From NCBI GenBank assembly GCA_024742765.1, contig JANSXT010000028.1, positions 1 to 32,348 on the forward strand: a stretch of 32,348 nucleotides of DNA, given 5' to 3'. The DNA is from Phyllobacteriaceae bacterium (GTDB lineage: Bacteria; Pseudomonadota; Alphaproteobacteria; Rhizobiales; Rhizobiaceae). Below the pieces are notes generated by a model, which did no database searches, was not told the DNA's origin, and saw only the letters and a list, made by a program, of their open reading frames with translations. The position numbers and the translations under genes are program-made. Positions 9,076-18,309 of the stretch are shown here, one piece after another. Numbering within the stretch: position 1 is the first letter of the stretch; every line of letters begins with the position of its first letter.

Positions 9076-10595
9076 TGGCTGGCATGCCGCTGCTTTCGCT
9101 CGTCACCTTCCTGCCGCTGGTCGGTGTCCTCGTCATCTTCTTCATCTCCGACGAGACGGAGCTCGGCCTGCGCAACATCCGCATGGTCGCGCTGCTGACG
9201 ACGGTCTTCACCTTCCTGGTCTCGCTTCTGATCTGGACCGGCTTCGACACCTCCAACCCCGGTTTCCAGTTCGTCGAGGAGGCCGCCTGGCTCGGCGGCG
9301 GACTGACCTACCGGATGGGCGTCGACGGCATTTCCATGCTGTTCGTCATCCTGACGACCTTCCTGATGCCGATCTGCATCCTGGCGAGCTGGGATGCGAT
9401 CAGGGACCGGGTGAAGGCCTATATGCTGGCCTTCCTGATCCTCGAAACGCTGATGATCGGCGTCTTCTGCGCACTCGATATCGTCCTGTTCTACGTCTTC
9501 TTCGAAGGCGGCCTGATCCCGATGTTCATCATCATCGGCGTATGGGGCGGCAAGCGGCGGGTCTACGCCTCGTTCAAGTTCTTCCTCTACACGCTGCTCG
9601 GCTCGGTGCTGATGCTGCTCGCCATCATGGCTATGTATTGGGAAGCCGGAACCACTTCGATCCCCGAACTTCTGGCCCATGATTTCCCGCCGCAGATGCA
9701 GTTCTGGCTGTGGCTGGCCTTCTTTGCCTCGTTCGCGGTCAAGATGCCCATGTGGCCCGTGCACACCTGGCTGCCCGATGCTCACGTCGAGGCGCCGACA
9801 GCCGGTTCCGTCATCCTTGCCGGCGTCCTTTTGAAGCTCGGCGGCTACGGGTTCATCCGGTTCTCGCTGGCCATGTTCCCGCTCGCCTCGGCCGATCTGG
9901 CCTGGCTCGTCTTCACGCTTTCGGTCATCGCCATCATCTACACCTCGCTGGTCGCCATGATGCAGCAGGACATGAAGAAACTGATCGCCTATTCGTCGGT
10001 CGCCCATATGGGTTTCGTGACGATGGGCATCTTCGCCGCCAATGTGCAGGGCGTTGAAGGCGCGATCTTCCAAATGCTCAGCCACGGCCTTGTCTCCGGC
10101 GCGCTCTTTTTGTGCGTTGGCATCGTCTATGACCGGCTGCACACGCGCGAAATCGCCGCCTATGGCGGGCTGGTGCACAACATGCCGGCCTATGCGGTGG
10201 TGTTCATGGTGTTCACCATGGCCAATGTCGGCCTGCCGGGCACGTCGGGCTTTGTCGGCGAATTCCTGACGCTGATGGGCCTGTTCCGGGTCAACACATG
10301 GTTTGCCCTGTTTGCGGCGACCGGCGTCATCCTGTCGGCGGGCTATGCGCTGTGGCTCTATCGACGCGTCATTTTCGGCGCGCTGGAAAAGGAAACGCTC
10401 AAATCGCTGCTCGACCTGACGACGCGCGAAAAGGTGCTGCTCTATCCGCTCGTCGTCCTGACCATCTTCTTCGGCGTCTATCCCGCGCCCGTTCTTGATG
10501 TGATCGGACCGTCGGTCGAGGCGCTTCTTGTCGATTACAATGCGGCGCTCCAGGCGGCAGCCGCGGCCGGCGATGTCGCCGCGCAGATGAACTGA
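9075..10595 (+). CDS. nuoM: NADH-quinone oxidoreductase subunit M
   Basis: 506 residues, about 14 membrane spans; a central antiporter-like proton-pumping subunit. Conserved blocks include [17 protein letters not shown] (key glutamate), [22 protein letters not shown] (key lysine), [18 protein letters not shown] (second lysine) and [11 protein letters not shown]. The ATG at 9075 shares its first base with the nuoL stop, and GGAGGA at 9061-9066 gives an 8-nt spacing. The frame is open further upstream but overlaps nuoL and lacks family sequence. nuoN follows after 14 bp. Confidence 0.98.
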   Translation: MAGMPLLSLVTFLPLVGVLVIFFISDETELGLRNIRMVALLTTVFTFLVSLLIWTGFDTSNPGFQFVEEAAWLGGGLTYRMGVDGISMLFVILTTFLMPICILASWDAIRDRVKAYMLAFLILETLMIGVFCALDIVLFYVFFEGGLIPMFIIIGVWGGKRRVYASFKFFLYTLLGSVLMLLAIMAMYWEAGTTSIPELLAHDFPPQMQFWLWLAFFASFAVKMPMWPVHTWLPDAHVEAPTAGSVILAGVLLKLGGYGFIRFSLAMFPLASADLAWLVFTLSVIAIIYTSLVAMMQQDMKKLIAYSSVAHMGFVTMGIFAANVQGVEGAIFQMLSHGLVSGALFLCVGIVYDRLHTREIAAYGGLVHNMPAYAVVFMVFTMANVGLPGTSGFVGEFLTLMGLFRVNTWFALFAATGVILSAGYALWLYRRVIFGALEKETLKSLLDLTTREKVLLYPLVVLTIFFGVYPAPVLDVIGPSVEALLVDYNAALQAAAAAGDVAAQMN

Positions 10596-10609
10596 ACGGA
10601 TCGCACCCG

Positions 10610-12055
10610 ATGACCGCACAAGAACTCGCTCAAAGCCTTGTGATCGCAGCGCCCGAACTCCTGATCGCGGTCGGCGCGATGGCGCTTTTGATGGTCGGTG
10701 TCTTCGTCCGCAAGGAAAGCGCCAATGCGATCGTCACCTCGCTGACCGTCGCGCTTCTGGTCGCAGCCCTTGGCTGGATGGTCTTCTTTGCGCCCATGGG
10801 GTCGGGCTTCGGCGGCGCTTATGTGCACGACGCCTTCACCTTCTTCATGAAGATGTTGGTGCTGATCGGCTCGATCGTCGCGCTGGTCATGTCGGTCGGC
10901 TTTGCCCGCGAGGAGAAGTTCGACCGGTTCGAATTCCCGATCCTGATCGCGCTCGCCACGCTCGGCATGATGCTGATGGTGTCAGCCGACAATCTCCTGT
11001 CGCTCTATATGGCGCTCGAACTGCAGTCGCTTGCGCTTTACGTGATCGCCGCCATCAACCGCGACAGCGTCCGCTCGACCGAAGCGGGCCTGAAATATTT
11101 CATCCTCGGCGCGCTGTCGTCCGGCATGATGCTCTACGGCATCTCGCTGATCTACGGCTTCACCGGCCATGTCGGCTTCACCGAGATCGCCGCCGCCGTC
11201 TCCGGCGGGGAACGCTCGATCGGCGTGCTGTTCGGCCTTGTCTTCCTGCTGACCGGGCTCGCTTTCAAGATTTCCGCCGTGCCGTTCCACATGTGGACGC
11301 CCGACGTCTATGAGGGCGCACCGACCCCCGTCACTGCCTTCTTCGCCGCCGCGCCCAAGATGGCCGCCATGGCCATGCTGGTGCGCGTCGTCATGGATGC
11401 CTTCCAGCCGGTCACCTCGGACTGGCAGCAGATCATCGTCTTCATCTCGATCGCGTCCATGGTGCTTGGCGCCTTCGCCGCCATCGGCCAGCGCAACATC
11501 AAGCGCCTGATGGCCTATTCGTCGATCGGCCATATGGGCTATGCGCTCGTCGGTCTTGCCGCCGGCACCGTCGCCGGCGTTCAGGGCGTCATGCTCTATA
11601 TGGCCATCTATCTGGCGATGACGCTCGGCACGTTCGCCTTCATTCTCGCCATGCGCCGCAAGGACGAGGGCAATGTCGAGCAGATCACCGATCTGGCCGG
11701 CTATGCGTCCAACAATCCGTTGATGGCCGCGATCCTGACCGCGCTGATGTTCTCGCTCGCCGGCATCCCGCCGCTCGCCGGCTTCTGGGGCAAATGGTAC
11801 GTCTTCCTCGCCGCCGTCGAAGCGGGCCTTTGGCCGCTCGCCATCATCGGCGTCCTCGCCTCGGTGGTTGGCGCCTATTACTATCTGCGCATCGTCAAGA
11901 TCATGTGGTTCGACGAGGCCGAAGGCCGGTTCGTCGCGCCCGCCGGCGAGTTGCGGCTGGTCATGGGTGCCAGCGGCGTGTTCGTCCTGGCCTACATCGT
12001 CTTTGGCGGGCCCATCGCCGCCTATGCCGAAGCGGCCGCGCGCACCTTCTTCTGA
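10610..12055 (+). CDS. nuoN: NADH-quinone oxidoreductase subunit N
   Basis: 481 residues; the third antiporter-like subunit, next to the NuoJ/NuoK part of the membrane arm. Family blocks are [17 protein letters not shown] (glutamate), [45 protein letters not shown] (lysine), AAPKMAAMA and [12 protein letters not shown]. It closes the nuo series, and birA starts 4 bp after its stop, so transcription probably continues into the next genes. The decamer GATCGCACCC before the ATG is the same as before nuoL. Confidence 0.98.
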   Translation: MTAQELAQSLVIAAPELLIAVGAMALLMVGVFVRKESANAIVTSLTVALLVAALGWMVFFAPMGSGFGGAYVHDAFTFFMKMLVLIGSIVALVMSVGFAREEKFDRFEFPILIALATLGMMLMVSADNLLSLYMALELQSLALYVIAAINRDSVRSTEAGLKYFILGALSSGMMLYGISLIYGFTGHVGFTEIAAAVSGGERSIGVLFGLVFLLTGLAFKISAVPFHMWTPDVYEGAPTPVTAFFAAAPKMAAMAMLVRVVMDAFQPVTSDWQQIIVFISIASMVLGAFAAIGQRNIKRLMAYSSIGHMGYALVGLAAGTVAGVQGVMLYMAIYLAMTLGTFAFILAMRRKDEGNVEQITDLAGYASNNPLMAAILTALMFSLAGIPPLAGFWGKWYVFLAAVEAGLWPLAIIGVLASVVGAYYYLRIVKIMWFDEAEGRFVAPAGELRLVMGASGVFVLAYIVFGGPIAAYAEAAARTFF

Positions 12056-12058
12056 CGC

Positions 12059-12886
12059 ATGTCGCAACCGCTCGTCTTCGAGCCGATCCCCGGACTGCCG
12101 GACTGGCGCGCCGCCCATGTGGCGACCACCGGTTCGACCAATGCCGATCTTGCCGCGCTGGTGCGCGAAGGGTCGGCGGGCGAGGGGCGTCTGTGGCTGA
12201 CGGCCGGCGAACAGATACAAGGGCGCGGCCGGCGCGGCCGGCCCTGGTCGTCGCCGCCCGGCAATCTCTTCGGTTCGCTGGCGCTGGTCGATCCCGCACC
12301 GGTCGATCGGATCGGCTTTCTGCCGCTTGTGGCCGCGCTGGCCGTGCGCGATGCGGTGGCGGACGAACTGGGCGAGGGCGGACCGTCGATCGAGCTCAAA
12401 TGGCCCAACGACGTCCTGATCGAGGGCGCCAAATGCTGCGGCATTCTGCTGGAAAGCCTCTCGGCGCCGGACGGCGCGAACGCCGTCATCATCGGCTGCG
12501 GCATCAATGTGACATCCCACCCCCTTGATACGCCCTATCCGGCAGCCCATCTGTGCACCCATCGGCCCGCCGCAACGGCGCGGTCGCTGTTTCACCATCT
12601 GGCCAGCGCGTTTGCCGCCATCCTCGGCGACTGGAACCGCGGCCGGAACACCGCCGCGATCCGTGAGCGCTGGCTCGACCATGCGCGCGGCCGCGGACAA
12701 TCCCTGACCGTCACGCTCGACAATGCGACCCATCAGGGCATCTTCGAGGATATCGATGCGGACGGATATCTGATCTTGCGCCTGCCCGACGGCACGTCCA
12801 CAAAGTTTGCGGCGGGCGATGTCTTCTTCAAACCACAAGGGCGGCAACCGCCGCCCGCGCCGCTTGGCGGCAAAGGAAACCCATGA
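12059..12886 (+). CDS. birA: Biotin--[acetyl-CoA-carboxylase] ligase
   Basis: 275 residues. It activates biotin as biotinyl-AMP and transfers it to the lysine of biotin carboxyl carrier proteins. Visible motifs are TTGSTNADL near the N-terminus, the biotin/AMP-binding loop GRGRRGRPWSSPPGNLFGSL, KWPNDV with the catalytic lysine, and GCGINV. There is no N-terminal helix-turn-helix, so this is a single-function ligase and not a biotin-operon repressor. Its stop overlaps the rnj start in an ATGA arrangement. The nuo-birA-rnj order is typical of Hyphomicrobiales. Confidence 0.96.
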   Translation: MSQPLVFEPIPGLPDWRAAHVATTGSTNADLAALVREGSAGEGRLWLTAGEQIQGRGRRGRPWSSPPGNLFGSLALVDPAPVDRIGFLPLVAALAVRDAVADELGEGGPSIELKWPNDVLIEGAKCCGILLESLSAPDGANAVIIGCGINVTSHPLDTPYPAAHLCTHRPAATARSLFHHLASAFAAILGDWNRGRNTAAIRERWLDHARGRGQSLTVTLDNATHQGIFEDIDADGYLILRLPDGTSTKFAAGDVFFKPQGRQPPPAPLGGKGNP

Positions 12887-14553
12887 CTGAATTGGTATTT
12901 GTACCCCTGGGCGGTGTCGGCGAGATCGGCATGAACTTCGCCCTTTACGGCTTCGGGCCGAAGGAACGCCGGCAATGGCTGGTCGTCGATTGCGGCGTCA
13001 CCTTTCCGGGGCCAGACCTGCCGGGCGTTGATCTCGTCCTGCCGGACATCCGCTTCATCGAAGCCGAGCACAAGAACCTTGCCGGCATCGTCATCACCCA
13101 TGCCCATGAGGACCATTACGGCGCCTTGCTGGCGCTCTATCAAAAACTGTCGCCGGATGGCGCCATGTCCGTGCACATGACGCCGTTCGGCGCCGGCATG
13201 CTGGAAGCCAAGGCGCAGGGCGAGAGCGATGCGCCGAAAATCCCCATCGAGACCTATGATGGCGGCGAGCGCTTCACGATCGGCCCGTTTGACATTGAGG
13301 CGATCGCGGTCACCCATTCGATCCCCGAGCCGGTTTCGCTCGCCATCCGCACGCCGGCCGGCATGGTGCTGCACACTGGCGACTGGAAGAACGACACGGA
13401 CCCGGCGTTGGGACCGCTCACCGACGAGGCGCGGTTCCGCGCGCTAGGCGACGAGGGCGTTCTGGCACTGATCTGCGATTCCACCAACGCCATGCGTGAG
13501 GGGGAATCCCCATCTGAGCGGCAGGTCTCGGAAGGGCTTGCGGAGGTCATCGCCAAAGCTTCCGGACGCGTCGCGGTGACGACCTTTTCGTCCAATGTCG
13601 GCCGCATCAAGTCGATCGCCGAAGCGGCGCAGACCGCCGGACGCCGCGTTCTGCTGATGGGCCGGTCGATGAAACGCGTCGTCGATGTCGCCACCGACCT
13701 TGGCTACATGGAAGGGCTCGATCCGTTCCTCAGCGAGGACGAGTTCGGCTATCTGCCGCGCAACGAGGTGGTGATCATCCTGACCGGTTCGCAGGGCGAG
13801 CCGCGCGCTGCGCTGGCCAAGCTCGGCCGCGACGAGATGCGCGACGTCAAGCTGACCGCCGGCGATACGGTCGTCTATTCCTCGCGCACGATCCCCGGCA
13901 ACGAAAAGGCGATCCTGGAAACCAAGAACCGCCTGATCGACATGGGCATCGAGGTGATCGAGGACACGGACGCGCTGGTGCACGTCTCCGGCCACCCGCG
14001 CCGCAACGAGTTGCGCCAGATGTACAAATGGACCCGGCCCAAGATCGGCGTTCCCGTCCATGGCGAGGCGGCTCACCTGTCGGCTCATGCGAAGCTGATG
14101 CGTGACGAAGGCATTGCCGACGTCATGGATGCCCGCAATGGCGACATGGTCAAGCTCGCGCCCGGCGCACCGGAGATCATCGATGACGTGCCGCACGGCC
14201 AGATATTCAAGGATGGCAAGATCATCGGCGACGATGATGCGGTCGGTGTGGCCGACCGGCGGCGCCTGTCCTTTGCCGGTCACGTCTCCGTCTCAGTGAT
14301 CCTCGACCGCAAACATGAGATCGCCACCGAACCGCAGCTCGTCGCCATCGGCCTGCCGCGCGCCGATGCCCATGGCGAGGATCTCGAAGACATCCTGTTC
14401 GAGGCGGTGGTCGGTGCCGTCGAAAGCATGCCGCGCGGGCGCCGCAAGGACCTCGATGCCGTCGAGGATGCGGTGGGCCGTGCGGTACGCGCTGCCGCCG
14501 GAAACGCCTGGGGCAAAAAGCCGCTCGTGACGGTTCTGGTCGACCGGGTGTAG
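12883..14553 (+). CDS. rnj: Ribonuclease J
   Basis: 556 residues; a metallo-beta-lactamase/beta-CASP ribonuclease with 5'-to-3' exonuclease and endonuclease activity in RNA maturation and decay. The zinc-binding motif HAHEDH covers H73, H75, D77 and H78. Other blocks are HTGDWKND, the beta-CASP segment VAVTTFSSNVGRIKSI, GSQGEPRAAL, SRTIPGNEKAI and HVSGHPRRNEL, with the C-terminal domain after about residue 450. The start overlaps birA by four bases, indicating translational coupling. Together with rnr at the far end, the window encodes two exoribonucleases of opposite polarity. Confidence 0.97.
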   Translation: MTELVFVPLGGVGEIGMNFALYGFGPKERRQWLVVDCGVTFPGPDLPGVDLVLPDIRFIEAEHKNLAGIVITHAHEDHYGALLALYQKLSPDGAMSVHMTPFGAGMLEAKAQGESDAPKIPIETYDGGERFTIGPFDIEAIAVTHSIPEPVSLAIRTPAGMVLHTGDWKNDTDPALGPLTDEARFRALGDEGVLALICDSTNAMREGESPSERQVSEGLAEVIAKASGRVAVTTFSSNVGRIKSIAEAAQTAGRRVLLMGRSMKRVVDVATDLGYMEGLDPFLSEDEFGYLPRNEVVIILTGSQGEPRAALAKLGRDEMRDVKLTAGDTVVYSSRTIPGNEKAILETKNRLIDMGIEVIEDTDALVHVSGHPRRNELRQMYKWTRPKIGVPVHGEAAHLSAHAKLMRDEGIADVMDARNGDMVKLAPGAPEIIDDVPHGQIFKDGKIIGDDDAVGVADRRRLSFAGHVSVSVILDRKHEIATEPQLVAIGLPRADAHGEDLEDILFEAVVGAVESMPRGRRKDLDAVEDAVGRAVRAAAGNAWGKKPLVTVLVDRV

Positions 14554-14562
14554 GGAAGGGTC

Positions 14563-14973
14563 ATGATTGGACGTTTGAACCATGTCGCCATCGCCGTGCC
14601 GAATCTGGCCGCCGCGGTGGCGAAATACCGCGACACGCTGGGCGCCACCGTGTCCGAGCCGCAGGCGCTGCCCGAGCACGGCGTAACCGTCGTCTTTGTC
14701 GAACTCGACAACACCAAGACCGAGCTTCTCGAGCCCTTGGGCGAGGGCTCGCCGGTGGCCGCGTTCATCGAACGCAATCCCGCCGGCGGCATCCATCACA
14801 TGTGCTATGAGGTCACCGACATCATCGCCGCACGCGACCGGCTCTCTGCCAAAGGCGTGCGGGTGCTGGGCGACGGCGAGCCGAAGATCGGCGCACACGG
14901 CAACCCGGTCCTGTTCCTGCACCCCAAGGATTTCGACGGCACGCTGATCGAACTTGAAGAGGTGCCGGGCTGA
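14563..14973 (+). CDS. mce: Methylmalonyl-CoA epimerase
   Basis: 136 residues of the VOC (glyoxalase/bleomycin-resistance) fold. It interconverts the R and S forms of methylmalonyl-CoA in propionate, odd-chain fatty acid and branched amino acid breakdown. The sequence starts with IGRLNHVAIAVPNLAAAV (metal-binding His) and continues with ELLEPLGEGSPVAAFIE, GGIHHMCYEVTD and GTLIELEEV (C-terminal metal-binding Glu), the usual ligands of this family. It is 9 bp from rnj, and its stop overlaps the next gene by one base. No mutase gene lies nearby. Confidence 0.94.
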   Translation: MIGRLNHVAIAVPNLAAAVAKYRDTLGATVSEPQALPEHGVTVVFVELDNTKTELLEPLGEGSPVAAFIERNPAGGIHHMCYEVTDIIAARDRLSAKGVRVLGDGEPKIGAHGNPVLFLHPKDFDGTLIELEEVPG

Positions 14974-15251
14974 TGGGTTGGCTGTCGGCGGTGGCCGTTT
15001 TCTTCATCATCTGGTGGGTGACGCTGTTCGCGGTGCTGCCCATCGGCGTCCGCTCGCAGGCGGAAACCGGCCATGTCGAGCCGGGAACCGAAGCCGGTGC
15101 GCCCGTCGCGCCGCGCATCGGCTACAAGCTCCTGCTGACGACCGGCATTTCCATCGCGGTCTTCGCCGTCTTCTATTTTCTGACGGTCATCATGGGCTGG
15201 GGCGTCGACGATCTGCCGCGCATCGTGCCCGACTTCAGTTCAAGAGACTGA
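14973..15251 (+). CDS. DUF1467 family small membrane protein
   Basis: 92 residues recognised as DUF1467, a family of unknown function found beside mce in many Hyphomicrobiales. Two hydrophobic spans are visible: residues about 3-25 (LSAVAVFFIIWWVTLFAVLPIG) and about 48-70 (KLLLTTGISIAVFAVFYFLTV). An acidic/proline-containing loop between them includes GVRSQAETGHVEPGTEAGAP, and a short hydrophilic tail follows. The ATG shares a base with the mce stop, so the two are co-translated. Its job is not known. Confidence 0.88.
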   Translation: MGWLSAVAVFFIIWWVTLFAVLPIGVRSQAETGHVEPGTEAGAPVAPRIGYKLLLTTGISIAVFAVFYFLTVIMGWGVDDLPRIVPDFSSRD

Positions 15252-15274
15252 CAACCTCGATTTTTTGCCGCGCC

Positions 15275-15309
15275 GAAAGCAAAATGGCAGGACCGAAGTC
15301 CTGCCATTT
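15275..15309 (-). terminator. Intrinsic terminator of the small RNA
   Basis: A perfect 12-bp stem (AAATGGCAGGAC paired with GTCCTGCCATTT, 15282-15309) has, read on the - strand, a C(UUCG)G tetraloop and the tail UUUUGCUUU. On the + strand the loop is CGAA and the stem is followed by CAAAAACG, so termination in the - direction is favoured. It could still weakly end the mce-DUF1467 transcript. Confidence 0.75.
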
Positions 15310-15434
15310 CAAAAACGGGTGATTTTCGTCCTCTTCCCTAGGGGAAGCGGCAGCTCCAAGAGCGCCAGAAAATCGGTTCCTCCCAAGACCTTGACCCGTT
15401 TTCGACGGCGAACGGCAAGCCGTTTCGCTGTCGA
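15275..15434 (-). ncRNA. Putative structured small RNA upstream of proS
   Basis: The 407-bp gap between DUF1467 and proS contains a run of nested complementary segments that reads best as a - strand RNA of about 160 nt. In RNA order it has: a 5' hairpin (15434-15402) closed by UCGAC/GUCGA with a CUUG loop; a long stem pairing 15394-15402 with 15312-15320; a bulge (15375-15393) exposing UUGGGAGGAACC; a second stem pairing 15368-15374 with 15321-15327; an apical hairpin at 15333-15347; and a 12-bp terminator hairpin with a UUCG loop and a U-rich tail. A sigma70-like promoter lies upstream. From memory, a Hyphomicrobiales sRNA family of 144-158 nt (alpha-r9) is found beside proS; this may be a member, unverified. 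Confidence 0.65.
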
Positions 15435-15440
15435 GGCCGG

Positions 15441-15469
15441 AAGCTAACAACACAACTGACGCTTGTCAC
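15441..15469 (-). promoter_or_regulatory. Candidate promoter of the small RNA
   Basis: On the - strand GTGACA (15464-15469) and TAGCTT (15441-15446) are separated by 17 bp, a sigma70-like arrangement. The start point it predicts, near 15434, coincides with the first base of the 5' hairpin of the RNA. The -10 element is weak. Confidence 0.4.
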
Positions 15470-15490
15470 CCGTAAATTCGGACTAACTTT

Positions 15491-15504
15491 TGACCCAATG
15501 GTCA
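15491..15504. promoter_or_regulatory. Operator-like palindrome TGACC-N4-GGTCA
   Basis: A perfect 5-bp inverted repeat with a 4-bp spacer, flanked by TTT and TAAAT, lies between the small RNA promoter and proS. Its centre is about 63 bp upstream of the predicted small RNA start. The form suits a dimeric regulator, but which one cannot be told from the sequence. The gap from here to 15560 shows nothing else. Confidence 0.35.
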
Positions 15505-15560
15505 TAAATCGCCCCGTTTGCTTCCGCGGCAGACACATTCGGCCGTGATCCTTTCCGCCT

Positions 15561-15588
15561 TTGCATTCGGCAGCACGCGGTCTAGAAG
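15561..15588 (+). promoter_or_regulatory. Candidate proS promoter
   Basis: TTGCAT (15561-15566) and TAGAAG (15583-15588) with a 16-bp spacer make a weak sigma70-like match about 70 bp before the proS ATG. A CTTGAC near 15609 has no partner -10. Offered as a tentative site only. Confidence 0.3.
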
Positions 15589-15658
15589 GTCCGCATGCGG
15601 GCCATATGCTTGACTGATTCCGCGGCTCACATGCCGCCTGCCTGAAGCCGGAATTTCC

Positions 15659-16984
15659 ATGCGCCTTTCGAGATATTTTCTGCCGATCCTCAAGGAAAAC
15701 CCCAAGGAAGCCGAGATCGTCTCGCACCGGCTGATGCTGCGCGCCGGCATGATCCGCCAGCAGGCCGCCGGCATATATTCCTGGCTGCCGCTCGGCAAGA
15801 AGGTGCTCGAGCGCATCAACGACATCGTGCGCGAGGAGCAGAACCGTGCTGGCGCCGTCGAGATATTGATGCCGACCATCCAGCCCGCTGATCTCTGGCG
15901 CGAGAGCGGCCGCTACGACGATTACGGCCAGGAGATGCTGCGCATCACCGACCGGCACGAGCGCGACATGCTGTACGGGCCGACCAATGAAGAGATGGTC
16001 ACCGACATCTTCCGGTCCTATGTGCGGTCCTACAAGGATCTGCCGCTGAACCTCTACCACATCCAGTGGAAGTTCCGCGACGAGGTGCGCCCCCGCTTCG
16101 GCGTCATGCGCGGCCGCGAGTTCCTGATGAAGGACGCCTATTCCTTCGATCTCGACTATGAGGGCGCAAAGGCGTCCTACAACCGCATGTTCGTCGCCTA
16201 TTTGCGCACGTTCGAGCGGCTCGGGCTCAAATCGATCCCGATGCGCGCCGACACGGGCCCCATCGGCGGCGATCTGAGCCATGAATTCATCATCCTCGCC
16301 GAGACCGGCGAATCGGAAGTCTTCTGCCAGAAGGCCTTCATGGACATGGACGTGCCCGGAGAGGATGTCGATTTCGCCGATGACGGCGCCATCGCGGCAA
16401 TCGTCGATCAATGGACGACGCCCTATGCCGCCACCGATGAGATGCATGACGAGGCCGCCTGGGCTGGCATTTCCGACGGTGACAAGGTCTCGGCGCGCGG
16501 CATCGAAGTCGGCCACATCTTCCATTTCGGCACCAAATATTCCGAGCCCCTGGGCGCGACGGTCGCCGGTCCCGACGGCAAGGACGTGCCAGTCTCGATG
16601 GGCTCCTACGGCATCGGTCCCTCGCGCCTGATCGGCGCGATCATCGAGGCCTCCCATGACAATGATGGCATCATCTGGCCGAAAAGCGTTGCGCCCTTCG
16701 GCGCGGTGATCGTCAACATGAAGCCCGGCGATGCGGACTGCGACGACTGGTCGGAACGTGCCTATGGCGCCCTTGCCAAGGCCGGGGTCGACCCGCTTCT
16801 GGACGACACGGACCAGCGGCCAGGCGCAAAGTTCGCCACCGCCGATCTGATCGGCATGCCCTGGCAGATCGTCATCGGTCCGCGCGGCGTCAAATCCGGT
16901 CTCGTCGAACTCAAGGACCGCGCGACCGGCGAAAAACACGAACTCGATCTCGACGCCGCCATCGCGCGGGTTGCGGAGGCCTGA
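15659..16984 (+). CDS. proS: Prolyl-tRNA synthetase (short, without editing insertion)
   Basis: 441 residues; a class II aminoacyl-tRNA synthetase that charges tRNA-Pro. Motif 2 is visible in [26 protein letters not shown] and motif 3 in [16 protein letters not shown], followed by the anticodon-binding domain. E. coli ProRS has about 570 residues with an inserted editing domain between motifs 2 and 3; here that region is far shorter (about 90 residues). This is the known alphaproteobacterial form that leaves clearance of Ala-tRNA-Pro to separate proteins. The upstream gap carries the small RNA on the other strand. lolC follows after 5 bp. Confidence 0.97.
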   Translation: MRLSRYFLPILKENPKEAEIVSHRLMLRAGMIRQQAAGIYSWLPLGKKVLERINDIVREEQNRAGAVEILMPTIQPADLWRESGRYDDYGQEMLRITDRHERDMLYGPTNEEMVTDIFRSYVRSYKDLPLNLYHIQWKFRDEVRPRFGVMRGREFLMKDAYSFDLDYEGAKASYNRMFVAYLRTFERLGLKSIPMRADTGPIGGDLSHEFIILAETGESEVFCQKAFMDMDVPGEDVDFADDGAIAAIVDQWTTPYAATDEMHDEAAWAGISDGDKVSARGIEVGHIFHFGTKYSEPLGATVAGPDGKDVPVSMGSYGIGPSRLIGAIIEASHDNDGIIWPKSVAPFGAVIVNMKPGDADCDDWSERAYGALAKAGVDPLLDDTDQRPGAKFATADLIGMPWQIVIGPRGVKSGLVELKDRATGEKHELDLDAAIARVAEA

Positions 16985-16989
16985 TCGCG

Positions 16990-18309
16990 GTGAGCGCCGA
17001 AACGCAGGAAGCGATGGACGCAGCGACGGTCGGCAACGGCCGCACGGACGGGTCCGCCGGCCCGTTCTCCGCCTTCGAGCGCATGATCGCCTGGCGCTAT
17101 CTGCGGCCCCGCAAGAAAGAGGCGGCGGTCTCGATCGTCACCATCATCTCGCTGGTCGGCGTGACGCTCGGCGTTGCCGCTTTGATCATCGTCATGGCGG
17201 TGATGAACGGCTTCCGCGCCGAACTGCTGGACCGCATTCTGGGGCTGAACGGCCATGTCATCGTCCAGCCGATCGAACGCCCGCTGGACGATTATGACGC
17301 TGTCGCCGAACGCATCACTGCCGTCGACGGCGTCACGCTGGCGGTGCCGTTGATCGAAGGGCAGACGCTGGCATCGGGCAATGTCGGCGCCGGCACGGGC
17401 GCTCTGGTGCGCGGCGTGCGCGCCGAAGACTTTTCGCGCCTTGAATCCATTTCAGGCAATCTGACCGAAGGATCGCTGGTGCCGTTCGCCGCCGGCGAGG
17501 GCGTCGTCATCGGCATTCGCATGGCGCGCAATCTTGGCCTGATCGCCGGCGATCGGATCACGCTCGTCTCGCCCGAAGGCGATGTCACGCCCTTTGGCAC
17601 CACGCCGCGCGTCAAATCCTATCCGGTCGCGGCCATCTTCGAGATGGGCATGAGCGAATATGACGGGTCGATCATCTTCATGCCGTTCGAGGAAGCCCAG
17701 CTCTATTTCAATTCCGAGGGCGTGGCGCAGCTGATCGAAGTGTTCATCGACGATCCTGACGCGGTCGATGTCTATCGCCAACAGATCGAGGAGGCCGGCA
17801 ACCGGCCGATGTTCCTGGTCGATTGGCGCCAGCGCAATTCGGCCTTCTTCTCGGCGCTGGTGATCGAGCGCAACGCCATGTTCCTCATCCTGTCGATCGT
17901 CGTCCTGGTCGCTTCGCTCAACATCATCTCGAGCCTCATCATGCTGGTGAAGGAAAAGGGCAGGGGCATCGCCATCCTGCGCACCATGGGCGCCAGCCAG
18001 TCATCGATCCTGCGCATCTTCATCATGGCCGGCACCGGCGTCGGCGTTGTTGGCACCGCCGCGGGCGTGCTTCTCGGCGTCATCCTGTGCTGGAACATCC
18101 AGGGCATCCAGCGCTTCATGAACTGGGTATCGGGCGCCGAAGTGTGGGACCCGACCATACGGTTCCTCAGCGAGATACCGGCGCGCATGAACCCCGGCGA
18201 GACGCTCGCCGTCATTCTACTGTCGCTGGCTCTTTCCTTCCTCGCCGCGATCATCCCGGCACGCCGCGCCGCCAAGCTCGATCCTGTCGAAGCGCTGAGG
18301 TATGAATGA
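16990..18309 (+). CDS. lolC: Lipoprotein-releasing ABC transporter permease, LolC/LolE (LolF) family
   Basis: 439 residues; an inner-membrane permease that extracts outer-membrane lipoproteins and hands them to LolA. The layout is an N-terminal cytoplasmic tail with the family segment [21 protein letters not shown], one membrane span, a large periplasmic domain (about 70-290), then three C-terminal spans with the FtsX-like coupling region [26 protein letters not shown]. Only one permease gene accompanies lolD, so the protein probably acts as a homodimer, as proposed for LolF in species lacking separate LolC and LolE. The GTG start has GGAGG at 16975-16979. Its stop overlaps the lolD start. 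Confidence 0.93.
   Translation: MSAETQEAMDAATVGNGRTDGSAGPFSAFERMIAWRYLRPRKKEAAVSIVTIISLVGVTLGVAALIIVMAVMNGFRAELLDRILGLNGHVIVQPIERPLDDYDAVAERITAVDGVTLAVPLIEGQTLASGNVGAGTGALVRGVRAEDFSRLESISGNLTEGSLVPFAAGEGVVIGIRMARNLGLIAGDRITLVSPEGDVTPFGTTPRVKSYPVAAIFEMGMSEYDGSIIFMPFEEAQLYFNSEGVAQLIEVFIDDPDAVDVYRQQIEEAGNRPMFLVDWRQRNSAFFSALVIERNAMFLILSIVVLVASLNIISSLIMLVKEKGRGIAILRTMGASQSSILRIFIMAGTGVGVVGTAAGVLLGVILCWNIQGIQRFMNWVSGAEVWDPTIRFLSEIPARMNPGETLAVILLSLALSFLAAIIPARRAAKLDPVEALRYE

Noticed and set aside
15282-15309. Terminator hairpin read as the + strand terminator of mce-DUF1467
   Set aside because: On the + strand it lacks a T-run and has a CGAA loop; the UUCG loop and U tail appear only on the - strand. 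Some bidirectional effect is not excluded.
15375-15393. CCTCCCA motif on the + strand as an AbcR-type small RNA reading toward proS
   Set aside because: The motif is there, but the + strand version of the structure has no terminator at its right end, while the - strand version has both promoter and terminator.
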